DNA of 64,000 bases from Bartonella vinsonii subsp. arupensis OK-94-513 (GCF_000278235.1 NZ_JH725037.1:240487-304486), one strand, 5' to 3'. Shown: positions 10,057-19,279, numbered from the stretch's first letter. Program-made: numbers and translations. Notes: generated from the sequence alone by a model not told the origin.

Positions 10057-13000
10057 TCAATTCAGTGTCATGTTAAGTCCTGCACCAATACCCCAATGCC
10101 CACCTGAACTTGTAACCGATAAATTAGAACGAATATTTCCTTTTTCAGATGTATAACCAGCACCAAAAGCAAAAGCAGATTGACTACGCCATAAACCACT
10201 ACCAAATGCGACACTTAATTTTCCAGGTGTATCGTTGTAGCGTAAGTTAGACACTGCCAACCCAATAGCTGCTGCTCGTCTTGCCTCTTTACGCACGTTT
10301 TCAATGTTGTAATTTAAAGCCTCAAACTTTATATTAGTGTAGTGGTTCGCCTGATTTACGGCATCATCAATTGCATCGACAACGATATTATTCACCCGTT
10401 GATCCGTATAGTGCTTCGATTCATCAAGAATGATTTTCATTTGCTGCTCAGTATAATCACGCAATTGTCCACCATTTACAGCTTCTTTCGAGCCTTTCTC
10501 AATCTTACCATCAGCTACATTATCAATCAGAACAGGTTCACTGGCATCACCACCAGCTAAAGTGATTTTATTGGTTTTCTTACCATTGTTATCTTTGTCA
10601 TAGAGAACAACTCCGTCTGCAAGTTCACCAACCGTATTCTCAATATTATCAACTTTGTTTTCAATATTATAAACGTCTTTACCAAGATCGGTAACCGTAG
10701 TGGAAATATTGTCAACTCTGTTTGTGATATGCTTTATATCTTTTTCAACACCTGCGACACGTTCATTGGTCTGCCAAAGTTGTCCACCATTGACCGCATC
10801 TTTCGAATCTTTTTCAATCTTACCATCAGCTACATTGATAATTTTACTTGGCTGACCGGTATGACTAGCGTCATAGGCTTGTTGATCACTATTCCACTTT
10901 AAAGCATCAGAATCTACTTTGTTGATGACATCCTCAATACGATTGTTTATGTTGATCATACCGTTATTAACACCACCAAGTGCATCAGCAACATTATTGT
11001 AGCTTTTCTTTTCACCAACGCTACCATCAGCATTAAATTGAGAAATCGTGAAATTAGGAGCGTTCCATTTTCCATCCTTATAGCCCGCACCACCGCCGAA
11101 ATAATTAGCCAACTGGGTGCTCATGAGATAGAGTTGATTACCTGTGATAGCATCCGTTGAGTTAGCAGCAATCTCTCCATCCAAAAGGAATTTCAACTTG
11201 CTGTTTGTCTTCTTTCCGTCTTTTTCATGACGTGCAACAAAAGCTTTATCCTCTTCGCTCCAAAGTAAAGCATCTTTAGAAAAATTATTAATTTTCTGAC
11301 TAAAGTCATTGGCTACATTTGTTATGCGCGTATTCACACTATTGAAATTTGTATCAAGCCCTTTCAAAGCTGAGCCAACATCATAGTAGTTAATCTTTCC
11401 TACCTTACCATCTTCAAAAACAATAGATAAATTATATTTGGGTCTGACAAAAGCACCATCTTTAAATTTAGCACCTCCACCAAAGTATTGTGCTATATCT
11501 TGAGATATTTTGTTAATCTGGCTTCCATTGATCGCATCATGAGATTGCTCAGAAATCACACCATCTTTGACATTGCGCAAAGCGACTTGTTCTTTGCTTT
11601 TATTACCACCCAAAGTCACACTGTTATAATTGACAGAATTATCACTATTTTTATCATAGAGAACTGCAAAATCACTTACATTCTTGATATTGTTAATGTT
11701 GTTATTAATATCTGCAATACGATTATCAAGCTGCTTTTTATTAACGGCCTCATCATCTTGCTCTGCTGCTTTTACACTGGAAATTGTACGAGCTTCACCC
11801 GATTTGTTTGCAATACTAATTTTAGTACCACCTGTTGCTTTACCAACGGTGATAAGAGAATTCTCTCCTTCTTGCTTGACAAGGCTATTTTTTGCCGCAT
11901 TGGTAATCTGATTAGAAATCTCTGTGATAGAAGTATTGACAGCACTAAAAGCAGAACCCACATCACTATAGTTATTGTTTTGAATCGTATAGGTTGGTGC
12001 TGTACCGTCAAATATATCTGCACCACCACCAAAATAATTCGATATATTTGTACTTATATCAGCAAAATCATTATCTAGCTCACTAATCTTTTGATTAGTT
12101 TCATAGAGCTGCGCTCCATTCACTGCCTCCGTTGAATCAGCAGTAATCTTTCCACCTGAAACACCAGAAATAATACGAACCCTGTTTTCATTATTCGCAA
12201 TATTGATTAGACTGCCACCTTTTTCCTTACCAATAGTGATACGCTTCTGGTCTTCATCCCATTGAACAAGACTATTTTCTGTTATATTAGAAATTTGATT
12301 GTGGATCTTGGTGAAAGTGGTATTCACACCTTCAAATGCATCTGCAACATTATCATAGGATTTCTCAGAGGACGATCCGTCGTTGTCAATTTGAGAAATT
12401 GTGAAAGTAGGAGCTTGCCATTTGCCTTTCTCATACTTAGCGCCACCACCAAAATACTCAGCAATATCAAGAAATCCAACGGTTATTCTATGATCAACTG
12501 CAAAGACATTTTTATTCACTACATCCAAAGCTGTACCAACATCATGATATTTAATCAGAGCTACTGTACCATCTTCATCAATAGTTGTTAACTTATATTC
12601 TGGATTTGTAAAAACACCGTTCTTGAATTCCGTTTTTCCACCAAAAATTTTTGCAACACCTTTGGATATTTTATTAATTTGGCTACCATTTATCGCATCT
12701 GTTGAATCTTCAGTAATGTCACCATCCAAAAGGTAAGTAATTTTACTATCTCTTAATGCCTCTCCTTCTTGATGTTGCGCAACAAATGCCTGTTCTTTGT
12801 TGCTCCATAACAGAGCATCTTTAGAAAAATCATTAAACACATTACTAAAATCATTAACCACATTACTTAAGTGAGTATTCACACTTTTGACATTTGCATT
12901 AAGTCCTTTCAAAGCGGAACCAACGTCATAAAATTTAGTCTCTGCCACCTGACCATCTTCAACAATAAGAGATAAATTATATGTTGGTCCACGAAAGGTG

Positions 13001-15228
13001 CCATCATTGAACGAGGCTTCACCACCAAAAAATTTTGCCACATCTTGGGATATTTTATTAATCTGGCTACCATTCACTGCTTCAGTTGAAGATTCATCAA
13101 TATCACCGTCCGAAACGCCGGAAATTGTACGAGTATCACCCGATTGGTTTGTAATATTAATTACATTACCACCTTTTTCCTTACCAATGGTGATAAGATT
13201 CCCCTTTTCAACCCATTGAACAAGGTTATTTCCTGCTATTTTATCTTCTATTTTTTTTAGCTGTCCAAAATTAACTGCATCGGTATCATCAGTTCCTTCT
13301 GCTACTTCTTTAATCTTTTTACTGCCAGCCTTAATACCCCCCATACCCATGCTTGGTCCACCAGTAATTACGAAACCATCACTACTCATAGTGCTTTGTC
13401 CCGTAGTGACGCTTGTTAACTTAAGAGCATCACTCAAAGCAAATTTGATCTTGTTATCATCGCCTTTGGTAATCTTTAAGTTGTCTTGTCCAGCTTCATT
13501 GTTATTTTGCACTGAAAAATCTACAGTATTGCCTGCTTTAACATCCGTAGGATTTTCATTATTAACAGAAAGTTTCCAACCTCCTGCTATTTGATCTTTT
13601 ATTTCTTTCAGCTGTCCAAAATTAACTGCATCACCATTCTCAGTTCCTGCCATTACTCCTGTAATCTTTTTATTGCCAGCAGAAATACCATCACTCTTTA
13701 CGCTTGGACCACCTGTAATCTCTAAGCCACTATCACTTAAAGAGCTTTTACCTGTAGTAACGCTCGTCAAATTAAGTTCATCACTTAAAGTAAATTTGAC
13801 GTTATGCTTATTATTATTTTCCCCTTCCCTCTCTACCTTTATCTTTAAGTTGTCTTCTCCCACGCCGTTTTTTGTCACTGAAAAATCTACTGTATTGTCT
13901 CCATTAACAGCTGCAGAATCTCTATCGTTAACAGAAAGATTCCAGCTTCCTCCTGCTCCTTCTCCTGCTATGACATTTCTCAGAGCTTTTAACTGCGCCA
14001 CATTGACAGCATCGGTATCTTCACTTCCCGCTGCAACATTTGTAATCTGTCGCGTTAACTTCTGGTTAGTATTACCGACACTAAAATCACCTCCAGTGCT
14101 TTTCCATGCAAGAGTATCCTTTTTTGTTGTAGCATTTGTTACAGGATCATAACCCAAAACACCACGCTCAACACGAGAAACAGATCCTCCACCCACAGCA
14201 ACACCGTCTGTAACACGTACCTGTGCATTTATACCAACCGCAACTGAATGATCTGTCTCAGCAAAAGTATGGGAACCTATAGCAATTGAATTTTTACCTT
14301 TCGCTATTACTTCTCTGTCTTGCCCGTTTTCTGCAGGTTCCCCACCACCTATTGCAATAGAACCAAGAGCTTGCGCTTCAGCTTTCGATCCTATAGCAAC
14401 CGTATACTCCTTACTTGCCTTGGTTTTGAGCCCTATTGCAACACTATTGTAACCAGATGCAGATGCTATATTACCAATAGCAACACTATTTATACCACTC
14501 CCTTCTGTATTGGAACCAATCGCAATCGCATCGTCCATCGTCGCTTGAGAATCCTCACCTATAGAAATGCTATTTTTACCAGAGGCTTTTGCAAGTCCAC
14601 CCATAGCAACTGCAGACTTCCCTGATGCCTCTGAATCAACACCCATAGCAACACTTGCTATACCACTTGCAAGCGCAGAAACACCAAAGGCTTGCGCTCC
14701 ACCCGCTTTTGCTGTCGCGCCTGCACCAAATACCGTTGAATAATTACCCGTCGCAGCAGATCCACAACCGGTAGCAAAAGAATAAATACCATACGCCTCA
14801 GGCATTGCATTCTGAAAACCACTCGTCAGCGCTCCCATATAACCACCGCTGGGGGTTGTAGTACTATTATTAGCCCAAGTAACCTTCTCAGTGGTCGTAC
14901 CATAAGGATTGCGATTTCCAAATTCTTTATTGTCGACAAATCTATTATATTGCTCCTTTGCCGTTATGCGATTAGTCACCCCATCCTGTTGTTTTCCTCC
15001 ACGTCCAACAACATTATCCACACCACAGTAATCATTATCACCAGCGAAGACAATACTACCATGACTCCCATAAGGATAAGGAACATCTGCACCACTCGAG
15101 TTTCGAATAAGGCCTCCTGTCGTAGAAACACCCGCAGCAAAAACAGGAGACACACTAGACAAAAGTGTCGCAATAACAGTCCCCAACGAAACCGCCTTAA
15201 CCAAATTTGGTGTTGAATATTTTTTCAT
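10057..15228 (-). CDS. Trimeric autotransporter adhesin (Vomp/BadA-like), 1723 aa
   Basis: A complete YadA-family adhesin. The reading frame is open 61 codons further upstream, but the start at 15228 gives MKKYSTPNLVKAVSLG, matching the paralogue, with a GAGGGA ribosome-binding site just upstream. Residues 1 to about 32 are the signal peptide. An N-terminal segment with GSHGSIVFAGDNDYCG follows, then a longer head than its neighbour (about a dozen AIG/AVG repeats, residues about 150-400), a neck (TRQITNVAAGSEDTDAV), a long modular stalk, and an anchor (VRKEARRAAAIGLAVSNLRY to the C-terminus). Cysteines C68 and C155 are the only ones seen. Its C-terminal quarter is near-identical in layout to adhesin 2. 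Family knowledge (Vomp, BadA) predicts host adhesion and phase or antigenic variation; that is inference for this copy. Confidence 0.93.
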   Translation of the reverse strand: MKKYSTPNLVKAVSLGTVIATLLSSVSPVFAAGVSTTGGLIRNSSGADVPYPYGSHGSIVFAGDNDYCGVDNVVGRGGKQQDGVTNRITAKEQYNRFVDNKEFGNRNPYGTTTEKVTWANNSTTTPSGGYMGALTSGFQNAMPEAYGIYSFATGCGSAATGNYSTVFGAGATAKAGGAQAFGVSALASGIASVAMGVDSEASGKSAVAMGGLAKASGKNSISIGEDSQATMDDAIAIGSNTEGSGINSVAIGNIASASGYNSVAIGLKTKASKEYTVAIGSKAEAQALGSIAIGGGEPAENGQDREVIAKGKNSIAIGSHTFAETDHSVAVGINAQVRVTDGVAVGGGSVSRVERGVLGYDPVTNATTKKDTLAWKSTGGDFSVGNTNQKLTRQITNVAAGSEDTDAVNVAQLKALRNVIAGEGAGGSWNLSVNDRDSAAVNGDNTVDFSVTKNGVGEDNLKIKVEREGENNNKHNVKFTLSDELNLTSVTTGKSSLSDSGLEITGGPSVKSDGISAGNKKITGVMAGTENGDAVNFGQLKEIKDQIAGGWKLSVNNENPTDVKAGNTVDFSVQNNNEAGQDNLKITKGDDNKIKFALSDALKLTSVTTGQSTMSSDGFVITGGPSMGMGGIKAGSKKIKEVAEGTDDTDAVNFGQLKKIEDKIAGNNLVQWVEKGNLITIGKEKGGNVINITNQSGDTRTISGVSDGDIDESSTEAVNGSQINKISQDVAKFFGGEASFNDGTFRGPTYNLSLIVEDGQVAETKFYDVGSALKGLNANVKSVNTHLSNVVNDFSNVFNDFSKDALLWSNKEQAFVAQHQEGEALRDSKITYLLDGDITEDSTDAINGSQINKISKGVAKIFGGKTEFKNGVFTNPEYKLTTIDEDGTVALIKYHDVGTALDVVNKNVFAVDHRITVGFLDIAEYFGGGAKYEKGKWQAPTFTISQIDNDGSSSEKSYDNVADAFEGVNTTFTKIHNQISNITENSLVQWDEDQKRITIGKEKGGSLINIANNENRVRIISGVSGGKITADSTEAVNGAQLYETNQKISELDNDFADISTNISNYFGGGADIFDGTAPTYTIQNNNYSDVGSAFSAVNTSITEISNQITNAAKNSLVKQEGENSLITVGKATGGTKISIANKSGEARTISSVKAAEQDDEAVNKKQLDNRIADINNNINNIKNVSDFAVLYDKNSDNSVNYNSVTLGGNKSKEQVALRNVKDGVISEQSHDAINGSQINKISQDIAQYFGGGAKFKDGAFVRPKYNLSIVFEDGKVGKINYYDVGSALKGLDTNFNSVNTRITNVANDFSQKINNFSKDALLWSEEDKAFVARHEKDGKKTNSKLKFLLDGEIAANSTDAITGNQLYLMSTQLANYFGGGAGYKDGKWNAPNFTISQFNADGSVGEKKSYNNVADALGGVNNGMININNRIEDVINKVDSDALKWNSDQQAYDASHTGQPSKIINVADGKIEKDSKDAVNGGQLWQTNERVAGVEKDIKHITNRVDNISTTVTDLGKDVYNIENKVDNIENTVGELADGVVLYDKDNNGKKTNKITLAGGDASEPVLIDNVADGKIEKGSKEAVNGGQLRDYTEQQMKIILDESKHYTDQRVNNIVVDAIDDAVNQANHYTNIKFEALNYNIENVRKEARRAAAIGLAVSNLRYNDTPGKLSVAFGSGLWRSQSAFAFGAGYTSEKGNIRSNLSVTSSGGHWGIGAGLNMTLN
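11862..11907 (-). repeat. 46-bp identical block shared by adhesins 2 and 3 (copy in gene 3)
   Basis: Identical to 6122-6167 in the neighbouring adhesin gene, about 5.7 kb away and in the same orientation. It encodes the stalk segment around AAKNSLVKQEGE. Confidence 0.75.
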
Positions 15229-15815
15229 GATAAATCCCTCAATATAGAGCATACTGAAAGCCAAAACAAAGTTCAGCTTCGCCACAACAGGCAACAAAAA
15301 ACACTTCGCAAAATCACGTTTGCGCACTAGAAAAATTTTAAAAAAGACAAAACCCACCCTCTCAACGCTCAGAATTCTCTCAGCATCGTCCCAAAAATTC
15401 TGAAAAGACATTGGATGTTAAAACACCCCCATCAATAAAGGGATTTAAATAAAAAATAGGTAATTTACTTGCAAACTATGCTATAACCTCCATCACGAAC
15501 AGTATAATTCGCTTCTTATAAAACAGTCTTTCATTTTCAGATAAAGCGCATCAACAAAATGGCAAGAGTAGAAGAAAATAATTTTTCATGGATTTGCACA
15601 AATACACCGCTATAAATTGTAAAATATAAAGATAATCCTGCGATATAGTTCCATGAAACACATGAACACTACATAGAAATTTGTAGTGTTCAATCTTCTT
15701 TAGCAGATAAAATGTGGATAGTGTTTTCAAAAGCTAAAAGACGTGTAGAGGTAGTGCTCTTTTTAAAATCGGATTTTTATAGCATAAAAACAAAAAAAAT
15801 CATGTCAGAGAACTG
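15229..15815. other. Spacer between adhesin 3 and the XRE repressor
   Basis: About 590 bases. The part nearest 15228 carries the ribosome-binding site and presumed promoter of adhesin 3. No gene, RNA or hairpin terminator is convincing here. Confidence 0.45.
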
Positions 15816-16340
15816 TTAATCTTTTGTAGTTTCTGGTTGTGTTTTCTCAGCTTCGATTTGACGTTTTAAATGCAACTTCAAAAGCGGAAAAGTTGCTTCA
15901 ACTTCTTCCTTATCATTGATATCCTGAACAAGATCTTGTAATTTTCCATAAAGCTCTGCCGCTAATTCCGCTACATCTTCAGGAGGAACTTGTATCTTTG
16001 CATCATGATAGGTTGTATAAGCTAAACGGCCAAGCTTTTTCATCAGCCCAGCAGGAATAGCTTGCGGTTTAAAACCCACCGCTTTCGCCTTTGCCATATC
16101 TGTAAACATTTCACCATTGCCAGTAATGAGCCAATCTAATGAAACACCACAGATTTCTTGATATTTGGAGAGAGCAGAAGCAGTAGGCTCACTTATACCA
16201 GTTTCATACGTTCCTATGGAACCAGCAGTTATACCAAGATGTTCAGCAAATTGTTTACGTTCCTTGAAACCAAGGGTGCGACGCACTTCACGAAAACGTT
16301 TTGCTAAATCAGTTTTAGGTTCTGTTTCTGGACGTGCCAA
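15816..16340 (-). CDS. XRE-family (phage repressor-type) transcriptional regulator, 174 aa
   Basis: A helix-turn-helix DNA-binding protein of the phage CI/Cro type. The HTH lies at about residues 12-72 (RKQFAEHLGITAGSIGTYET, then ALSKYQEICGVSLDWLITG), a common phage-repressor N-terminus. The C-terminal half (about 95-174) is a charged helical region, probably for oligomerisation, and lacks a recognisable LexA/S24 peptidase motif. The gene reads away from a perfect inverted repeat at 16354-16392, which sits immediately upstream of its start and suggests autoregulation. With the integrase scrap at 18626-18766 it marks a decayed prophage or island. Regulator identity is confident; the target is inferred. 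Confidence 0.85.
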   Translation of the reverse strand: MARPETEPKTDLAKRFREVRRTLGFKERKQFAEHLGITAGSIGTYETGISEPTASALSKYQEICGVSLDWLITGNGEMFTDMAKAKAVGFKPQAIPAGLMKKLGRLAYTTYHDAKIQVPPEDVAELAAELYGKLQDLVQDINDKEEVEATFPLLKLHLKRQIEAEKTQPETTKD

Positions 16341-16353
16341 AAAAACTACTCCA

Positions 16354-16392
16354 AAATCAATATAATTGTTGACTAAATAATTATATTGATTT
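16354..16392. promoter_or_regulatory. Perfect 14-bp inverted repeat, candidate operator of the XRE repressor
   Basis: AAATCAATATAATT (16354-16367) and AATTATATTGATTT (16379-16392) are exact reverse complements separated by 11 nt. The left arm begins 14 nt upstream of the repressor start codon. The symmetry and position fit a dimeric repressor site, probably overlapping the promoter (the spacer includes TTGACT). Confidence 0.65.
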
Positions 16393-16547
16393 ATGTCTCT
16401 TAATTACCGCCCGTTAGAGGAGCGGCTATCACACACATAACCCCACAAAATGGATGTTGCCGCATCCATTTAAGTAGGAGCGAAAATTATGACAACCACA
16501 CAAAGATAGTAGCGCCATAGCATTATTTCGAGTTTACGCTACAAAAC

Positions 16548-17045
16548 ATGATCCGTGGCAAAACTCACAAAATCTTACCAAATACCGTTATCCAATGTCA
16601 AAAACATTTGGACAGAGTTTTAAAATTACATAATGAAAGACATCTCATTGTTGATGAAATTCAAAATCTAACCGATAAAGCAATTCATCAATGATACCAC
16701 TTTATGGATATCAATAACTCTGGTTTGAATTTCATTAGCAATGATGAAATCTCAAAGCATTTTCATCAAAATGATACATCTTCTACGTAAATGAAAAACC
16801 GCTTGCCAATCATGTATTTTAAATACCATAAGTCCTATAATAAAGATATTGCAATATGCATGCACAATTGAGAAACTAAAATTCTTGGAACAAAAAAATT
16901 CTGACCGATAGTGACTTAAAAGTTGATGTTTTGCGCAAAATTGACAAAACTATGATAGTGATATGCATGAAAGTTTTTGGCAATCATAATGAAATGACGC
17001 TTAAATATATTAAAACTGCACTGAAAAACCGTGATGTGGAGACAT
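16548..17045 (+). pseudogene. Degenerate open-frame fragments, probable phage gene remnant
   Basis: Short in-frame stretches follow each other in changing frames with stops between them: 16548-16694 (MIRGKTHKIL... to KAIHQ), 16705-16791 (MDINNSGLNF... to DTSST), and a final piece ending at 17045 (KVFGNHNEMTLKYIKTALK). The succession looks like one gene broken by frameshifts and stops. I do not recognise the family. It lies divergent from the repressor, where a phage early gene would be expected, and 4 nt before the small gene at 17050. Confidence 0.35.
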
Positions 17046-17049
17046 AAAC

Positions 17050-17319
17050 ATGACCTCTTTACGCGATAAAGAATTATCCGATACGCTTGTTGGTCTTTAT
17101 GACGATTATCAACGTGGTTTTGACATTGGAGAACAGCTTAAATCATGTGTGGATTTGGCTTTATCTCTTGAATTAGAATTAAGTATTTGTCGCTTAAGCG
17201 AAGCAGATATGGTTTTTAAAAAGGAAATTGTAGAAACCCTGCGCCGTCGTAGAATGCCTCTTTCCAATGAAAATGAAGAAGAGACTGTTACGCATATGGA
17301 TTTTGAAGAACACAAATAA
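17050..17319 (+). CDS. Small hypothetical protein, 89 aa, phage-island context
   Basis: I do not recognise this family. The frame is preceded by GGAG with suitable spacing (GGAGACATAAAC then ATG), which supports translation. The protein is acidic and mostly helical, with no signal peptide or membrane segment. It has a basic patch (ETLRRRRMPLSN, about residues 62-73) and an acidic C-terminus. It follows the degenerate region directly, with no space for its own promoter, so it was probably the last gene of a phage early operon. It could be an accessory DNA-binding or regulatory protein; that is a guess from composition and place. Confidence 0.5.
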   Translation: MTSLRDKELSDTLVGLYDDYQRGFDIGEQLKSCVDLALSLELELSICRLSEADMVFKKEIVETLRRRRMPLSNENEEETVTHMDFEEHK

Positions 17320-17570
17320 CGCAATACAATCCTTCTATAGTGAGAAATTGTCTGATTGCTTTCCCCTCTTCACAAATACCAGCCTTGGCATTCGCTCTTC
17401 TACCCTTTTAAAAAGCAACATATTCAGTGTAAATCATCGATCTTATAGAAGAAAAATGAGAAAGTAAAAAGGGCTGTTCTCATTTAACTCTCCTTAGGAA
17501 CTTATGCTTAACACACTGGATAAAGGTGGGCTTCTCAATTATATATGCCAGCAATTGTCAGGGGGAGCCT

Positions 17571-18347
17571 ATGATACAAAACATTCAACCACAAAGTGAA
17601 AAATTTGATGGATTGGCTGGTGATTATGATCGCTATCGTCCGCGCTATCCCCTCACCTTATTGAAAACCATGCTACTGCCTTTTAAGGACAAAAAACATT
17701 TATCCATCGTGGATGTAGGAGCTGGAACCGGCATCGCATTAGAAGGAATTGTCAAACTTCTGGGGAACGAACACCAATATCATGCTATCGATATATCGTC
17801 AGATATGATTAAGCAGGGACGAAAAAAATTTCCTACTGTACAGTGGTATAAAGGCCAAGCTGAAAGCCTATTGCCCAAAATCGGCAAGCTTGATCTTGTC
17901 ATTGTGGCGCAGGCGTTTCAATGGATGGATCGCCCTCGATTGCTTTGCACTGTCTCAAACCAACTCCGAGCCAAGGGTGTCATGGCAGTCATTCAAAACA
18001 ATCGCAATTTTAAACAGAGTAAATTTCTAGCTGCTTATGAGACATTATTAGAAGAAATGAGCCCTCACTATTCCCGTTATTATCGTAATTTTGATTTTTT
18101 ACAGGAAATGAGCGATGGCTTTAGAGTCAATCCAGAAAAGATTGTTTTACATACGCACAATTGGACAATGACGATCCCATCCGAAGCCTTTATTGGTATG
18201 AGCCGCTCCTCAACGCAAGCACAACGCGCTATTGCTAGCCACCAAGAAGAATATTTGCAGCAATTGGTTGCATTGATAAAACAATATGAAGTACAAGGAA
18301 ATTTGGAGATTTTATATCAAAGTGAACTCTATATGTATGTAAGATAA
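17571..18347 (+). CDS. Class I SAM-dependent methyltransferase, 258 aa
   Basis: A Rossmann-fold methyltransferase. Motif I (IVDVGAGTGIALEG, about residues 46-60) binds S-adenosylmethionine. The acidic residue after strand 2 (AIDISSDMI), motif IV (LDLVIVAQAFQW) and the N-terminal FDGLAGDYDRYRPRYP are typical of the UbiE/Trm9-like small-molecule methyltransferase group. The start at 17571 was chosen over one 45 nt upstream because GGGGGAG lies just before it and the protein then begins at the conserved FDGLAGDYD region. The substrate is unknown. It stands alone between phage remnants and has no co-directional partner, so it may be island cargo or an ordinary chromosomal gene flanked by decay. 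Confidence 0.8.
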   Translation: MIQNIQPQSEKFDGLAGDYDRYRPRYPLTLLKTMLLPFKDKKHLSIVDVGAGTGIALEGIVKLLGNEHQYHAIDISSDMIKQGRKKFPTVQWYKGQAESLLPKIGKLDLVIVAQAFQWMDRPRLLCTVSNQLRAKGVMAVIQNNRNFKQSKFLAAYETLLEEMSPHYSRYYRNFDFLQEMSDGFRVNPEKIVLHTHNWTMTIPSEAFIGMSRSSTQAQRAIASHQEEYLQQLVALIKQYEVQGNLEILYQSELYMYVR

Positions 18348-18625
18348 TCCGATATCTATGGTTTCCTCTACTGCCTTTCATTGCACAAAATAAGCGTGGT
18401 GCGAAAAATTTACGCATATTAAGATGCAGATTTGAATAGTTTTTCCCTCAGCTTTAAAACTGACACCTCGTTGCATCGATCTTTATTGTCCGCTTATTTT
18501 ACCTTGATCCGCCTTACAGGAAGTGTTGAGGATTATTACAGAAAACGTTTACGCAAGCGGAAGAATTATTAGACGATGTCCATGAACCTTGCGCAATTAA
18601 AGGGGAAGTTTTTTGCTCTCAATAA

Positions 18626-18766
18626 TGCGCAAGAGATACAAAAACCTCAGTCAATTTACACTTTGGGTGGACCACGGGTAAAATGGCTTCACTCTATACC
18701 AAAACGGCAGATAGAAAACGACTCGCAATGGAAGCAATAAAAAAGCTTCAAAAAAGTTCAGGGTAG
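18626..18766 (+). pseudogene. C-terminal remnant of a tyrosine (phage) integrase
   Basis: The frame reads GWTTGKMASLYTKTADRKRL and continues to a stop at 18764-18766. This is the end of a phage-type tyrosine recombinase: the catalytic tyrosine context (LYTK) and the ADRKRLA tail are characteristic. A stop at 18623 truncates it, and I find no upstream catalytic-domain residues (R, H-x-x-R) in any plus-strand frame. It lies about 75 nt from the 3' end of tRNA-Ser(GGA), a classic integration arrangement. Confidence 0.65.
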
Positions 18767-18842
18767 ACAAGAAAACAAGTTAAAAGAAACAAAGAACACA
18801 AAACCCCCGAACTTTTGTATAATCTCTTGATTTTATTGAAAA

Positions 18843-18932
18843 TGGCGGAGAGAGAGGGATTCGAACCCTCGATATGGTTTCCCATATACACGCGTTCCAG
18901 GCGTGCGCCTTCAACCACTCGGCCACCTCTCC
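18843..18932 (-). tRNA. tRNA-Ser (anticodon GGA)
   Basis: A 90-nt class II tRNA with long variable arm. The acceptor stem is GGAGAGG/TCTCTCC, the D-loop region GGCCGAGTGG, the anticodon loop CTGGAAC, the T-arm GGGTTCGAATCCC, and CCA is encoded. It reads UCC and UCU serine codons. Its 3' end faces the integrase remnant, so it is the likely attachment site of the lost element. Confidence 0.93.
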
Positions 18933-19279
18933 AGAGGTTCGCACTATACCCAGAAAGAAATAACGTGCAAGCTTAAACTCATACTCAAAATTTAAAAAAT
19001 AACTTTATTTATTAAAATAAGGCGAGAACCTTATTGAAGTATAAATACATTTTCTCTTTTTCAACAAGCAACTTTTTCCGTGGATAGACAATACTATCCC
19101 TATTATCACTACCTATATCCAGAAATCCGCAAAATAAGCGCCCTCATGAATCGTCACCAACATAAAAACGTGCTTCATGAGAATAATAAAATTTATTCTA
19201 ACAAAAATGATTCATGATGTGATTTTGCTTTACCAAATTGCAAGATTAATTAATTCTTCGTTCCCTTAAATTTTCTGCA
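18933..19279. other. Spacer between tRNA-Ser(GGA) and the PTS gene
   Basis: About 350 AT-rich bases between the tRNA 5' end and the stop of the PTS gene. It presumably holds the tRNA promoter. I see no gene and no clear hairpin terminator. Confidence 0.4.

Noticed and set aside
11488-12078. Long plus-strand frames antisense to the adhesins, up to 222 codons
   Set aside because: The repetitive, stop-poor composition of the adhesin genes creates open antisense frames; none has a ribosome-binding site or domain.
18843-18932. Second copy of the tRNA-Ser 3' end as an attachment-site duplicate within 15.4-18.8 kb
   Set aside because: I scanned for the GGCGGAGAGAGAGGG core and found no second copy in the island; the only similar copy is the tRNA-Ser(CGA) gene itself.
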